This document shows positions 37,683 through 46,951 of a stretch of 64,000 nucleotides of DNA, one piece after another; position 1 is the stretch's first letter; each line of letters begins with the position of its first letter. Below the pieces are notes generated by a model. That model made no database searches. It was not told where the DNA came from and worked only from the letters and a program-made list of their open reading frames with translations. The stretch covers positions 1 to 64,000 of the forward strand of contig NZ_CAXBCK010000010.1 in NCBI RefSeq assembly GCF_963974425.1. Reading direction: 5' to 3'. The translations under genes and the position numbers were made by a program. The stretch is from Marixanthomonas sp963974425 (GTDB lineage Bacteria; Bacteroidota; Bacteroidia; Flavobacteriales; Flavobacteriaceae).

Positions 37683-38513
37683 TTAGATTAACTCAATACC
37701 ATCACTCTTAATAATAATCTGTTTATCCTTGTAGAGACTACCGATAGCTTTTTTAAAGCTTTTTTTGCTTAAGCCTAATTCATTTTTAATACTATCAGGG
37801 TCACTTTTGTCGTGTAGTGGTAAAAATCCTCCAGCAGCTTTTAATTCGTCTAAAATATAATTAGCATTGGGTTCAATACTTCGGTAACCTGGCGCTTGAA
37901 GTACCACATCTATTTTATTGTCCTCACGTACTTTTTTAATGTATGCTTTCATGCGGTCTCCACTACGAATATCTTCAAAAATTTCATCAATATAGATGAG
38001 TCCGTGGTGTTTTCCATTTACAATGACATTGGCTCCTTTATCAGTCAGGTGAGTAACAAGTATATCTACTTTGTCATATTTCTCTACGGTAACATTGCTA
38101 TTATCTAAAAAGCGATTTGTTTTACTAGAACCCACTAAACGGTTGGTCTTATCGTCCAAATACAAATACACAATATACCAGCTACCTACCGTCATTGGAC
38201 GGGCTTGTTCTTTAAAAGGAACAAAAAGTTGTTTTTCCAATCCCCAATCCATAAATGCACCATATTTGTTTACATCACTACAAACTAGGTAAGCAAATTC
38301 ATTTAAAATAACATACGGTTCTAGGGTTGTTGCAATAGGGCGTTCTTCATTATCTAAATAAACAAACACTTCAATTTCATCTCCTATTTCGAATGTTTCG
38401 GGTTTGTATTTGTGAGGTAATAAAAGTTCATTTTCTTCTTCATCTCCAAGATATAAACCAGGATCGGTTTCTCTTAAAATGGTAAGTGTTTGGTATTGTC
38501 CTATATTAATCAT
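37683..38513 (-). CDS. S1-like RNA-binding protein (CvfB type)
   Basis: 276 residues from ATG 38513; a longer frame to 38633 reads through the promoter and is rejected. The protein has the CvfB layout: repeated S1-like beta-barrels (PGLYLGDEEENELLLP, DWGLEKQLFVPFKEQ, GANVIVNGKHHGLIYIDEIFEDIRSGDRMKAYI) and a C-terminal winged-helix-like part (IKNELGLSKKSFKKAIGSLYKDKQI). It is expected in the cytoplasm, binding RNA; the targets are unknown. A TACCTTTG box ends five bases before the start codon, suggesting a leaderless transcript. Confidence 0.87.
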   Translation of the reverse strand: MINIGQYQTLTILRETDPGLYLGDEEENELLLPHKYKPETFEIGDEIEVFVYLDNEERPIATTLEPYVILNEFAYLVCSDVNKYGAFMDWGLEKQLFVPFKEQARPMTVGSWYIVYLYLDDKTNRLVGSSKTNRFLDNSNVTVEKYDKVDILVTHLTDKGANVIVNGKHHGLIYIDEIFEDIRSGDRMKAYIKKVREDNKIDVVLQAPGYRSIEPNANYILDELKAAGGFLPLHDKSDPDSIKNELGLSKKSFKKAIGSLYKDKQIIIKSDGIELI

Positions 38514-38518
38514 AGCTA

Positions 38519-38526
38519 CAAAGGTA
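38519..38526 (-). promoter_or_regulatory. -7 box of the S1-domain gene, likely leaderless
   Basis: On the minus strand TACCTTTG is followed by five bases and then ATG 38513. This spacing recurs before uvrA, menD and umuD. Confidence 0.5.
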
Positions 38527-38599
38527 CTATATAATGTGAGGATTAAATTATTAAAAAAGATATAAATGATATTAAAATATTTGCTATTTTTATCCCAAT

Positions 38600-39031
38600 A
38601 TGTATAAGGAAAATCCCCACAACTTCCCAACATCAGCCAAGTTTAACAAAATCATTGAGTTAACTGTTGGTACGGTTTACCTTTATGACAAAGTTGTTGT
38701 CGTTGAAATTAAAGAAGGTATGAATGTAAGTTATATCTCATCTTTTTCGGCACTACTATTAGTTTTGCGGCATGTTGGTATGAAACCAATGGTTTATATA
38801 TCGCATAGAATAAACTCTTACTCTTTAACCCCAACAGACTATAAGTATTTACATAGAATCCCAAATTTAAAAGGTATTGCTGTAGTATCTGCTTCGACCA
38901 TTGGGTATAAAAACTTAGAAATTGAAGCTGCATTTTTTAAAAAACCTTTTCAAGCATTTTCCACACTTGAAGATGCCTATAATTGGTCGCAAAACCTTTT
39001 AGAAAATCAACAGGTTACTTCAGGCATTTAA
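38600..39031 (+). CDS. Conserved-looking small cytoplasmic protein, function unknown
   Basis: 143 residues, no signal peptide. The alternation of strand and helix, with LYDKVVVVEIKEGMNVSY and LKGIAVVSASTIGYKNLEIEAAFF, resembles the SpoIIAA/STAS-like fold found in many flavobacterial orphan proteins, but I cannot identify a family. It overlaps the 3' end of menD on the other strand by 17 bases and is divergent from the S1-domain gene. Confidence 0.65.
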   Translation: MYKENPHNFPTSAKFNKIIELTVGTVYLYDKVVVVEIKEGMNVSYISSFSALLLVLRHVGMKPMVYISHRINSYSLTPTDYKYLHRIPNLKGIAVVSASTIGYKNLEIEAAFFKKPFQAFSTLEDAYNWSQNLLENQQVTSGI

Positions 39032-40679
39032 AATATTCTTTTAATACAACATCATTTATTTCAGATGGTGTTTTTACTTCTAATAATGATGGAGTATTTT
39101 TCTCTTCAAAGAAAATAGGTAATGTTTCCTTTAAGCTATTTTCATTATTCACTGAAAAGTATTTAAAGTTATACATACTAGATAAGTGTTTAGCAGATAA
39201 CTTATGTTCTGTTTCAAAAAACTGATTAAAATGCTGTGTGTTTTGCGCATGGGGCAAAATTCTGAAGATTCCACCACCGCTATTATTGATTAATATTATT
39301 TTAAAATTCTTTGGAATATAATTACTCCACAAAGCATTGCTATCGTAAAAGAAACTTAAATCGCCGGTAATTAAAAGAGTAGGCAATTTTGAAGCATAAG
39401 CTGCTCCTACTGCTGTACTTACACTACCATCAATTCCGCTAGTTCCTCGATTACAAAATACTTGAACAGATGACGGAAGGTCAAACAATTGCACATACCG
39501 TATCGCAGCACTATTGGCGACCTGGAATTGTATTTTTTCTGGTAAACTATTTAAAATTTCGGAATATACCTTAAAATCTGAATAAGGAACCGATTCAACA
39601 TACTTGTTATGCTTTACGGTACGCTCGTTTTTAACAGTCAGCCATTGGGTTTGGTAAGTATTGATAATGGTTTCGGTTCTAGGCAAAAAGGCTTTTAAAA
39701 ACGTATTAGGAGTGATTTTAAAGTGATGGCTCAATGAAAAATATGTATCATACGCTTTTTTAGCATCAACGTGCCAATGTGCCTTCGGTTTATAGCTTCG
39801 TAAAAACTTTTTGATTCGTTTTGAGACTACCATCCCCCCAAACGTAAGCAAGATATCGGGTTGCAACTCTTTAAAACCGTCTTCATCCAAAACCGTTATA
39901 AGCTGATCTATTGCAGGGATAAAGTTTTCGTGATGCAAATTTGAAGTTGCTTCGGTCAATACTAAAACACTTTCATCTTCTGCTAATATCTTAATGTATT
40001 GTTCTTCTATACTGTTAGGTGGTAATACCCCAATTAAAATCATTTTTTTAGCACTATTATTCCACGCTTTCACAAATTCATCTATATTTTCAGAAATTTC
40101 GTCTGAATCAATCCTCGCTGGAACGTGCTGTGGACTCACTTCTAATGCTTTTACTTTATTGTATAAAGGTTCAGAAAAAGGTATATTTATATGTACGGGT
40201 GCTTGTAACTCAATTGCTGTGTTTAAAGCAATGTTTATTTCGGTTTCATTGTAGGTTTGGTGTTCTTCTCCTTCTTTGCAATTTGCATTATAAAGGATGT
40301 GTTTTCCATACACATCTTCTTGCTGAATGGTTTGACCATCCCCTATTTCGAGTAATTCTGATGGACGATCGGCAGAAAGAACAACCAATGGAATATCACT
40401 GTAAAAAGCTTCGGCCACGGCTGGGAAATAATTTAGCAAAGCCGAACCTGAAGAACAAACCAAAGCAACCGGCTTTTTAAACTGTTGCGCCATTCCTAAC
40501 GCAAAAAAGGCAGCGCAGCGTTCGTCTACAATACTAAAACATGAAAAATCAGGATGTTCCGTAAAACCAATAGTTAAAGGAGCATTCCGGGAACCCGGAG
40601 AAATTACAATATGGTCTATACCCTTAGATAAACAAAGTTGTGTTACGGTTTGCGAGAGGCGTTTAGCAGAAAAATTCAT
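39015..40679 (-). CDS. menD: SEPHCHC synthase (menaquinone step 2)
   Basis: 554 residues, a ThDP enzyme that joins 2-oxoglutarate-derived succinic semialdehyde to isochorismate. Visible blocks: DHIVISPGSRNAPLTIGF at the N-terminus, VDERCAAFFALGMAQ with the catalytic glutamate, SSGSALLNYFPAVAEA, NRGTSGIDGSVSTAVGAA and GDLSFFYDSNALW with the ThDP/Mg motif GDLSF...NN. It lies 31 bases after the isochorismate synthase gene. An internal TACCTTTG box between the two genes suggests it can also be transcribed separately. Confidence 0.95.
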   Translation of the reverse strand: MNFSAKRLSQTVTQLCLSKGIDHIVISPGSRNAPLTIGFTEHPDFSCFSIVDERCAAFFALGMAQQFKKPVALVCSSGSALLNYFPAVAEAFYSDIPLVVLSADRPSELLEIGDGQTIQQEDVYGKHILYNANCKEGEEHQTYNETEINIALNTAIELQAPVHINIPFSEPLYNKVKALEVSPQHVPARIDSDEISENIDEFVKAWNNSAKKMILIGVLPPNSIEEQYIKILAEDESVLVLTEATSNLHHENFIPAIDQLITVLDEDGFKELQPDILLTFGGMVVSKRIKKFLRSYKPKAHWHVDAKKAYDTYFSLSHHFKITPNTFLKAFLPRTETIINTYQTQWLTVKNERTVKHNKYVESVPYSDFKVYSEILNSLPEKIQFQVANSAAIRYVQLFDLPSSVQVFCNRGTSGIDGSVSTAVGAAYASKLPTLLITGDLSFFYDSNALWSNYIPKNFKIILINNSGGGIFRILPHAQNTQHFNQFFETEHKLSAKHLSSMYNFKYFSVNNENSLKETLPIFFEEKNTPSLLEVKTPSEINDVVLKEYFKCLK

Positions 40680-40684
40680 TATTA

Positions 40685-40692
40685 CAAAGGTA
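40685..40692 (-). promoter_or_regulatory. -7 box of menD, likely leaderless
   Basis: Minus-strand TACCTTTG, five bases before ATG 40679, inside the gap between the isochorismate synthase gene and menD. Confidence 0.45.
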
Positions 40693-40710
40693 CAAACTGC
40701 CCTGTCAATT

Positions 40711-41778
40711 TTAAAGCATTGGTTGCACTACTTGCAACATAGTTTGCAATTTATTTTGGGTTTCATCCCACTCTTCTTCTGGGTTTGAATCAAAGGTAAT
40801 TCCACCCCCTACATATAAATAGGCTTTGTTCTTTTCAATCTTCATACAGCGAAGGTTTACATATAAACAAGACCTTGAATCATTATTATCTACAGAACCT
40901 ATAAAACCTGTGTAATATTCTCTATCATATCCTTCATTTTTATTTATAAAATCTAATGCTGCAGATAAAGGTCTGCCACAAACTGCAGGAGTGGGATGCA
41001 AGGCAGCGGTAATGGTCGCTAAAGTGGTTTTTTTATTTTTCAGCATTCCGGTAATATCGGTCCGTAAATGTGCTAATGAACCCGCTTCGTGCGTATAGGT
41101 TTTTGAAACTCGTAAAACTGAAGTAACCTTTTGAAGACAATTGCTTATGGCATCGGTCACTACTTTCTGTTCATTTTTTTCTTTCAGTGTCCACTCTGGA
41201 GTTTTTTGGTTTTCAATCTTTTTTGTTCCTGCCAATGACATAGTGGTAAAAGAAGTTCCGTTGGTCATTAAAAGTGTTTCAGGTGTAGCGCCACACCACA
41301 ATCCAGTTTCAGGGTGAAACCATACATAACGAAATGCTGTTGGGTATAATTTCAATAAACGAGGTACAAAACTTAAGAAATCAATCGGGTTAATGTCAAG
41401 TTCCTTTCTTCTGGAAACCACAACTTTGTGCGTATTTTTATGGCTTATAACCCTAATTGCTCTTGAAACCAGCCGCATGTAATCTTCCTTTTCCAATGTT
41501 TTAAAACTTGGAGCGATGGTTTCTGTTTCTAATGTTTCTTTTGAAATTTTACAAGTTATATGTTCAGATTCTTGTAAGGGAATACAGACAGCTTGACCTT
41601 CATACTTAAAAGGCGCCATCACAATTCCGCGTTTATCAAACGCTTCGGAAGTATATTTTTTTATATTTTGTTGAAGCAAAACTTCAACGGTATCACTTTC
41701 AGGGTGAGAATAAAGGACAAAAGGTTTTTGATTTTCATAATGATCGGCAACTTTTTGGAGGAGTACTTTTAAATTCAT
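40711..41778 (-). CDS. menF: Isochorismate synthase
   Basis: 355 residues, chorismate-binding enzyme fold. It converts chorismate to isochorismate, the entry to menaquinone synthesis. Signature blocks are in the C-terminal half: LAGTKKIENQKTPEWTLKEKNEQKVV, HLRTDITG, LHPTPAVCGRP and EGYDREYYTGFIG, and the end VGGGITFDSNPEEEWDETQNK. Position before menD supports the menaquinone role rather than siderophore or salicylate synthesis. Confidence 0.93.
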   Translation of the reverse strand: MNLKVLLQKVADHYENQKPFVLYSHPESDTVEVLLQQNIKKYTSEAFDKRGIVMAPFKYEGQAVCIPLQESEHITCKISKETLETETIAPSFKTLEKEDYMRLVSRAIRVISHKNTHKVVVSRRKELDINPIDFLSFVPRLLKLYPTAFRYVWFHPETGLWCGATPETLLMTNGTSFTTMSLAGTKKIENQKTPEWTLKEKNEQKVVTDAISNCLQKVTSVLRVSKTYTHEAGSLAHLRTDITGMLKNKKTTLATITAALHPTPAVCGRPLSAALDFINKNEGYDREYYTGFIGSVDNNDSRSCLYVNLRCMKIEKNKAYLYVGGGITFDSNPEEEWDETQNKLQTMLQVVQPML

Positions 41779-41784
41779 TAGCGA

Positions 41785-42204
41785 TTAGTTTTCTAGGCTT
41801 AAGGTAGTCAATTTAACCAAAGAAACCAATTGGTCAGCTTCATTTACAATTCTAATCTGCCAAAGTTGTGTGGTTCGGCCTTGATGTAACACTTTTGCAT
41901 GAGCATACACAAAACCTTCTCGCACACTTTTCACATGGTTTGCAGCGATTTCAATTCCTCGAATGCTCACCTTTTCAGCATCCATAAAAATAAAGGCTGC
42001 TGCACTTCCCACACTTTCAGCTAAAGCAACCGATGCACCACCATGTAACACGCCGTCGGGTTGATGTACTTTTGGAGTAACAGGCATTTTGGCAATAAGG
42101 GTGTCTTCGGTGACATCTATAAATTCAATCTCTAATGTTTCCATTAATGTATTTTGACACATTTTTTTGCAACCTGCCAATACTTCCTCTTTAGTATACT
42201 TCAT
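41785..42204 (-). CDS. Hotdog-fold thioesterase, probable DHNA-CoA thioesterase
   Basis: 139 residues, PaaI/YdiI-like hotdog fold. The motif HQPDGVLHGGASVALAESVGS and the strand ANHVKSVREGFVYAHAKVLHQGRTTQLW are typical. It is six bases upstream of the isochorismate synthase gene in the same direction, so it is likely the menaquinone enzyme that releases DHNA from its CoA ester (MenI role); the assignment to that substrate comes from context. Confidence 0.85.
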   Translation of the reverse strand: MKYTKEEVLAGCKKMCQNTLMETLEIEFIDVTEDTLIAKMPVTPKVHQPDGVLHGGASVALAESVGSAAAFIFMDAEKVSIRGIEIAANHVKSVREGFVYAHAKVLHQGRTTQLWQIRIVNEADQLVSLVKLTTLSLEN

Positions 42205-42240
42205 CTGTTTCTTTTAACTTTGTAAAAATACAAAATAGAA

Positions 42241-42885
42241 ATGGCGAACGAAAAAGAGGTTTCGTATACTTCAACAAATACATATACTACCGTAAATACA
42301 TTTACTTCAAAAACCAAAAATATATGGATAACTTTCCACGGGTTAGGATATTTAAGTCGCTACTTTGCAAAGTATTTTAGACACTTAAATCCCGAAGAAA
42401 ATTACATAATTGTACCCCAAGCTCCTTCTAAATATTACCAAGGTAGCGATTTTAAACACGTGGGAGCTTCATGGCTTACCAAAGAAAATACCGTGGCCGA
42501 AACCAAAAATGTTCTAGAATATATTGATGCTGTTTGGAAAAATGAAAAGCCAGAGACTATGCCCAATTTTATAGTAATGGGGTATTCGCAAGGGGTCTCC
42601 ATCGCTACAAGATGGCTTTCTAGTAGAAAGATTCAATGTGATCAATTGCTGCTTCATTCTGGCGGGATTCCGGTAGAATTAAAACCTGAAGATTTTTCAT
42701 TTCTGAAACCTGAAACCAAGGTAATTTACCTGTACGGAAGTAAGGATCCATACATTACTGAAGCACGTAAAACAGAAGAACAGTTAAAAGGTACTTCGTT
42801 ATTTGGGAATAGATTACAAATATCTGTTTTTGAAGGAGTTCACGAAGTAAACACGTCTTTTCTACAGCAAGTAGCAACCGAGTAA
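42241..42885 (+). CDS. Alpha/beta hydrolase (phospholipase/carboxylesterase type)
   Basis: 214 residues with no signal peptide. The nucleophile elbow is GYSQG, the acid is probably in YGSKDPYI and the histidine in EGVHEV. The layout fits the small carboxylesterase/phospholipase group of the alpha/beta hydrolases. Substrate unknown. The start is preceded by TAACTTTG, a -7 box match 18 bases before the ATG, and the gene diverges from the menaquinone operon. Confidence 0.82.
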   Translation: MANEKEVSYTSTNTYTTVNTFTSKTKNIWITFHGLGYLSRYFAKYFRHLNPEENYIIVPQAPSKYYQGSDFKHVGASWLTKENTVAETKNVLEYIDAVWKNEKPETMPNFIVMGYSQGVSIATRWLSSRKIQCDQLLLHSGGIPVELKPEDFSFLKPETKVIYLYGSKDPYITEARKTEEQLKGTSLFGNRLQISVFEGVHEVNTSFLQQVATE

Positions 42886-42981
42886 TCATTTTATATTGTG
42901 CAGTTCATCGATTTTTTTTGCACTTAGACAAAAAAAGTAGTTTCTTTATAAAGTTTTGTAAGAAAACCAAAGCTCCGAATT

Positions 42982-43692
42982 ATGAAAAAACAACTACTAA
43001 GTCTTTTATTTATAGCTTTTTGCACTACGCTGTTTGCTCAAGTAAGCACACAAGAAAAGCAAGCTCTTATCGATTTTTATAATGCCACCAATGGGGAACA
43101 GTGGAACAATAGTTGGGAAGTAGACCAACCCGTTTCTGAATGGCAAGGAGTAACATTAGAAAATGATAAAGTAATTGGAATCACGTTGCTTTTTAACAAT
43201 GTTGAGGGCACTATTCCTTCTTCTATCGGAAACCTTACCAATCTTGAAACATTAGAATTATCTTTTAATAAAATCAATGGTGAATTACCTACCACTATCG
43301 GAAATTTAAAGACTTTAAAGGTATTAGCCCTTAACGGAAACAATCTATCTGGAGCTATTCCTACCAGCTTGGGGAATCTTACCCAGTTAAAACAATTTCA
43401 TGTAAGCAGTAATAAATTAACAGGAGCTATTCCTGCATCCGTACAAAACTTGACACTATTAGAAGTGTTTAATGTTTTTGATAATCAATTAACGGGTATT
43501 TTACCAACCGATTTAGCTCAAAACAACAATTTAAAAGAATTGATGGTAGCCGAAAACAATTTTACAAACCCAGAAATATTTTCAATGGTTTTACTTTCAA
43601 ACTCTGGAGCATTATTAGATCTTACAAAAGAACCTTCAATAACGTCTCCAGCCAACAGTATTATTGCTATTGAAACAAGTGACGATGAATAA
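42982..43692 (+). CDS. Secreted leucine-rich-repeat protein
   Basis: 236 residues. A signal peptide (MKKQLLSLLFIAFCTTLFAQ) is followed by a cap region like that of plant-type LRR proteins (QALIDFYNATNGEQWNNSW) and about five repeats of the form LxxLxxLxLxxNxLxGxIPxxIGN. It should be exported and bind another protein or glycan. The C-terminus ends without a sorting domain, so secretion by the type IX system is not evident. A strong terminator follows. Confidence 0.88.
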   Translation: MKKQLLSLLFIAFCTTLFAQVSTQEKQALIDFYNATNGEQWNNSWEVDQPVSEWQGVTLENDKVIGITLLFNNVEGTIPSSIGNLTNLETLELSFNKINGELPTTIGNLKTLKVLALNGNNLSGAIPTSLGNLTQLKQFHVSSNKLTGAIPASVQNLTLLEVFNVFDNQLTGILPTDLAQNNNLKELMVAENNFTNPEIFSMVLLSNSGALLDLTKEPSITSPANSIIAIETSDDE

Positions 43693-43848
43693 ACATAGTA
43701 TTATTTCTCGTGCGAATTTTCAGAATAGCTGAAAAAAAACATACCGATAAAAATCCAAAAATACCGTTAAAACACTTTGCGAGAAAAAAATTAATAATTA
43801 CTATTGCATTAATTAATTAGTTTAGTTGCTAATTGATTTATTTGGTTT

Positions 43849-43883
43849 GAACGGTTCTCTACTAAGAACCGTTCTTTTTTTTT
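43849..43883 (+). terminator. Intrinsic terminator after the LRR gene
   Basis: Perfect 10-bp stem GAACGGTTCT/AGAACCGTTC with a 6-base loop and nine T. It lies in the 264-base gap before the convergent LolA-like gene; the rest of that gap holds nothing I can support. Confidence 0.92.
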
Positions 43884-43956
43884 CCGTAAATCGCTGTAGA
43901 ATAGGTGTTATGGCTACTTAATTTCTCAAAGTATTTTTCTTAAGCAAGGTTGAAAA

Positions 43957-44610
43957 TTAATACGAAATGGTTTTGTAGTTCAACGTCAAGAAAATTTTAC
44001 CGGTTTTTATTTCTTCTTTTCGCATCTTTTTTCTGTCAACATCAATGTCTTTTCCCATAAAGTTAAGCGGAATACGAATACGTTCCATTTCAAATTGCAC
44101 TTCTACTTTTGTTGGCAGAACAGATTCGGAAGTCGGGTAATCTAATAGTAAGGTATATGTACCATCCTTTTTTGTACTTATTTCTGAAATGGCTATTCGT
44201 TCTGCATTTAAATCTAAATACAAGGTTGCAATTGAAAAATCGGCTTTTTTATCCGTTGGAATTATATTCACAACTTTCAATTTGTTTCCTTCAACCGTTT
44301 TCATTCCACGATCAACAGTGATAAAAGGATATTCAAACAATTCTTGAAACGAAAAGTCTAGACCACGCTTTGGGATAAGCGCAAAGTCTTCCGAAGAAAA
44401 AGCCATTGGCTCTCCTTTTTTAAATTCTACAGTCGCTTTTTTCTGTGGCATATTAATAAAGCTAATATCCACATCCAGTTTTAAATCGGCCGTAAATGCC
44501 GAAACCGTGTCCAGCCGTTCTTTAATGTGCAAAAGATCTTTATCTTGCTCTTGAGCCAAGCTTGAAAACGAACTCACAAATAGTAGTATCAATATCAATC
44601 GTTGTATCAT
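43957..44610 (-). CDS. LolA-like periplasmic protein
   Basis: 217 residues from ATG 44610; an upstream frame to 44706 overlaps the permease gene and hides the signal peptide MIQRLILILLFVSSFSSLAQ. The mature protein is rich in beta strands with the pattern SAFTADLKLDVDISFINMPQKKATVEFKKGEP, like the LolA/LolB lipoprotein-carrier fold. Its ATG overlaps the permease stop (ATGA), so it is coupled to the ABC genes. It may carry a lipid or lipoprotein handed on by that transporter, which is inference from the operon. Confidence 0.78.
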   Translation of the reverse strand: MIQRLILILLFVSSFSSLAQEQDKDLLHIKERLDTVSAFTADLKLDVDISFINMPQKKATVEFKKGEPMAFSSEDFALIPKRGLDFSFQELFEYPFITVDRGMKTVEGNKLKVVNIIPTDKKADFSIATLYLDLNAERIAISEISTKKDGTYTLLLDYPTSESVLPTKVEVQFEMERIRIPLNFMGKDIDVDRKKMRKEEIKTGKIFLTLNYKTISY

Positions 44611-45437
44611 CCTATATCTTTTTTCTGAAATACATACACTCCAACTCCTATAGTAATCAAGGTGTATGCTATTAATAAAGCGACATTGGTGTATATGGTG
44701 CTCCACGGTATTTCAAATGTAAAAAAGTACTGCCACGTATCATTCAGTTTTACGTATAGTAATTTATTTAGCAATTCACTTCCAAAATCAACTTTCAGAA
44801 GAATGTTTGAAAGTATTAAAAAGAAAGCTGCAATAATCCAAGTTTTCATCGCTTCTTTAAAGATAACGGCCAAGGTTACACTTACTACCGAAAAGAACAC
44901 CATAGACACCGCTCCTACTATAAAAGCATATACCAACCTCAACAAAGCATCATCATGTTCAAAAAAGGTAAGACCGTTTACATACACAATTAAATCCCCT
45001 TTTCCGAACAAAGCATACGATAGTAAAAAGGACGTCAGCGCCAATACAAACACCACACAGGTGGTAAAAACAATGGCTACAATGTATTTACTGAGTATAT
45101 ACTGCCACTTTTTTACCGGCTGCATCATCACGGTTTGCAAAGTTTTGTCTTTATATTCTGTGGTGAGTAAACCCGACATAATAATGATCAAAATCAGTGG
45201 AACGTGAAACCACAGCGAGTTTAATATAAAGTAGGTGACTAAGTTTCCATTCAGCAGATTTCCTTCAAAATAGAAGGTATCTTTTAAATTGCTCAACACG
45301 ATATCGATAATACCGGCACCTTGGTAATACGCACTAAACAAGACTACACCTTCTATCACAAAAATGGCAGCGAGTGCATAATACGTCCGGCTTTGCTTTA
45401 TGAGTTTGTAAAATTCGGTCGCTAAAAGTGCTCTCAT
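44607..45437 (-). CDS. ABC-2 type transporter permease
   Basis: 276 residues with six predicted membrane helices, in the ABC-2 layout: a first helix followed by a large loop (ALLATEFYKLIKQSRTYY at the start) and DKTLQTVMMQPVKKWQYILSKY before the next helices. It is the membrane partner of the ATPase just upstream, which it overlaps by four bases. The direction is probably export; the cargo is unknown. Confidence 0.87.
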   Translation of the reverse strand: MRALLATEFYKLIKQSRTYYALAAIFVIEGVVLFSAYYQGAGIIDIVLSNLKDTFYFEGNLLNGNLVTYFILNSLWFHVPLILIIIMSGLLTTEYKDKTLQTVMMQPVKKWQYILSKYIVAIVFTTCVVFVLALTSFLLSYALFGKGDLIVYVNGLTFFEHDDALLRLVYAFIVGAVSMVFFSVVSVTLAVIFKEAMKTWIIAAFFLILSNILLKVDFGSELLNKLLYVKLNDTWQYFFTFEIPWSTIYTNVALLIAYTLITIGVGVYVFQKKDIG

Positions 45438-46288
45438 TGCGATATTGGGTGAAAAAGTTTCTGTAAATCTACTTCGGGTGTACAGGAAGTGATGCTAATC
45501 TGTTCTTCGGCCAATTGTTGCAATACCTTCGGAATTTCTTTGGAAGAAACAGAAACCATCACACAATTACCGCGTTCTATCGTTTCATATTTCTGTAATG
45601 TTTTTGAATCTGCAATTCCAGAACCGCAGATGGTATATTCATTTGTGTTTTCAGAAATTAATGTAGCCGTGTCCCCTGAGTTAACAATACTGCCATTATT
45701 AATAACATATAGCTTTGAACATAATTTACTCAATACATCAACAATATGAGAGGAAATTAAAATAGCTAGATTCTCTTCAGATAATTTCAGAATAAGATTT
45801 CGTAGTGATTCAATTCCCATTGGGTCGAGGCCTGAAAATGGTTCATCCAAAATTAAGCAAGAAGGATTGTTTAGCAACGCAATGGCAATGCCCAGTCTTT
45901 GTTTCATCCCCATGGAATAATTACGCACTGGGTCTTTTCTATCTATCGGTAGCCCTACTCGCTTTAAAAATTGATATAGTATATTTTTATCGGTACTTGC
46001 ACCTTGCATTTTGGCAAATACTTTAAGGTTTTCATATGCCGTGAGATATTCGTACAAAGCAGGTTTTTCTATAATACCTCCCGCTTTTTTCTTTCCTGTA
46101 TTTTCAATAGTAACGGAGCCATTATCGGGTGTTACCAATCCTATTAATATTTTAAACAAGGTTGTTTTACCAGCTCCGTTGGCGCCTACAATTCCACAAA
46201 TTTCACCGGCTTTACAGGAGATACTTACGTTTTGTAACGCAATTACCGAACCGTATTGTTTGCTTACTTGTCTACACGAAATACTCAT
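45434..46288 (-). CDS. ABC transporter ATP-binding protein
   Basis: 284 residues. Walker A GANGAGKTT (about 34-42), signature YSMGMKQRLGIA (the usual LSGG is replaced by SMGM, common in ABC-2 exporters), and Walker B CLILDEPFSGLDPMG are all present, with the H-loop in ISSHIV. It powers the adjacent permease. It overlaps the neighbouring genes on both sides by four bases. Confidence 0.93.
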   Translation of the reverse strand: MSISCRQVSKQYGSVIALQNVSISCKAGEICGIVGANGAGKTTLFKILIGLVTPDNGSVTIENTGKKKAGGIIEKPALYEYLTAYENLKVFAKMQGASTDKNILYQFLKRVGLPIDRKDPVRNYSMGMKQRLGIAIALLNNPSCLILDEPFSGLDPMGIESLRNLILKLSEENLAILISSHIVDVLSKLCSKLYVINNGSIVNSGDTATLISENTNEYTICGSGIADSKTLQKYETIERGNCVMVSVSSKEIPKVLQQLAEEQISITSCTPEVDLQKLFHPISQ

Positions 46289-46824
46289 ACCGTGGCTTGT
46301 GGCATATTTTGAAAATCAAATTTTGGCGTGTAATTCTTTTCTAAAAAGGTACGAGACCAAAAGTCTTTTTTAAACATAAACAGAGGTTCTTTTACCATAA
46401 AATAAGGAATATAGTGATACCATTTTACTCCACAGCTTTTATAATAAGCTTTTACTTCTTCTTTTATTCCTAATTCTTCAGCAGCGGTTTCAGCTGCCAT
46501 ACGTTGACATTTTGAAACGATGTATATATCTGCAATACGCGGACGAAAACCGTGTATAAAAAACTGATCCTTTGCTCGTTTGTAATTCTGGTACCGTGAC
46601 CAGCCATCCATAATGACCAAATAAATATGAATAAAGGAAAACAGAAAGCACCATGCCCAAATAGCAACAATATAAACCGAAGCATTGTTCCAAGCTTCCA
46701 TAAGTTGCACACCATACACCCACGACTCTATAATAAATAAGATGAGTGAAAAATACAGCAACCTCCCTACACGTAGGTATGAAACCACCGGATGCGGCTG
46801 TTTGGGAAGTAGTACAGATTCCAT
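46285..46824 (-). CDS. Membrane-anchored protein of unknown function, first gene of the ABC operon
   Basis: 179 residues. Two membrane segments (about 23-45 and 50-75) are followed by a cytoplasmic-looking domain with KCQRMAAETAAEELGIKEEVKAYYKSCGVKWYHYIPYF. I know this as a recurring unknown in flavobacteria but cannot name the family. Its stop overlaps the ATPase start by four bases, so all four genes form one tightly coupled operon. Confidence 0.72.
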   Translation of the reverse strand: MESVLLPKQPHPVVSYLRVGRLLYFSLILFIIESWVYGVQLMEAWNNASVYIVAIWAWCFLFSFIHIYLVIMDGWSRYQNYKRAKDQFFIHGFRPRIADIYIVSKCQRMAAETAAEELGIKEEVKAYYKSCGVKWYHYIPYFMVKEPLFMFKKDFWSRTFLEKNYTPKFDFQNMPQATV

Positions 46825-46897
46825 AAATTCAAATATACTGATAAATGGTATAGTGGGGTGTTATACTTGTCTTAAACAACTTTATGGCCTTTGTATA

Positions 46898-46929
46898 AAA
46901 AAAACCGCAACTATTAAGTTGCGGTTTTT
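46898..46929. terminator. Intrinsic terminator after dnaK
   Basis: AACCGCAACT and AGTTGCGGTT pair with a 4-base loop, flanked by A and T runs. On the minus strand it ends dnaK transcription, whose stop is at 46952. Confidence 0.88.
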
Positions 46930-46951
46930 CTATTATATATAAACTTCGGTC

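Noticed and set aside
38514..38633. Extended N-terminus of the S1-domain protein up to 38633
   Set aside because: The extra 40 residues are unlike the family and would cover the TACCTTTG promoter box.
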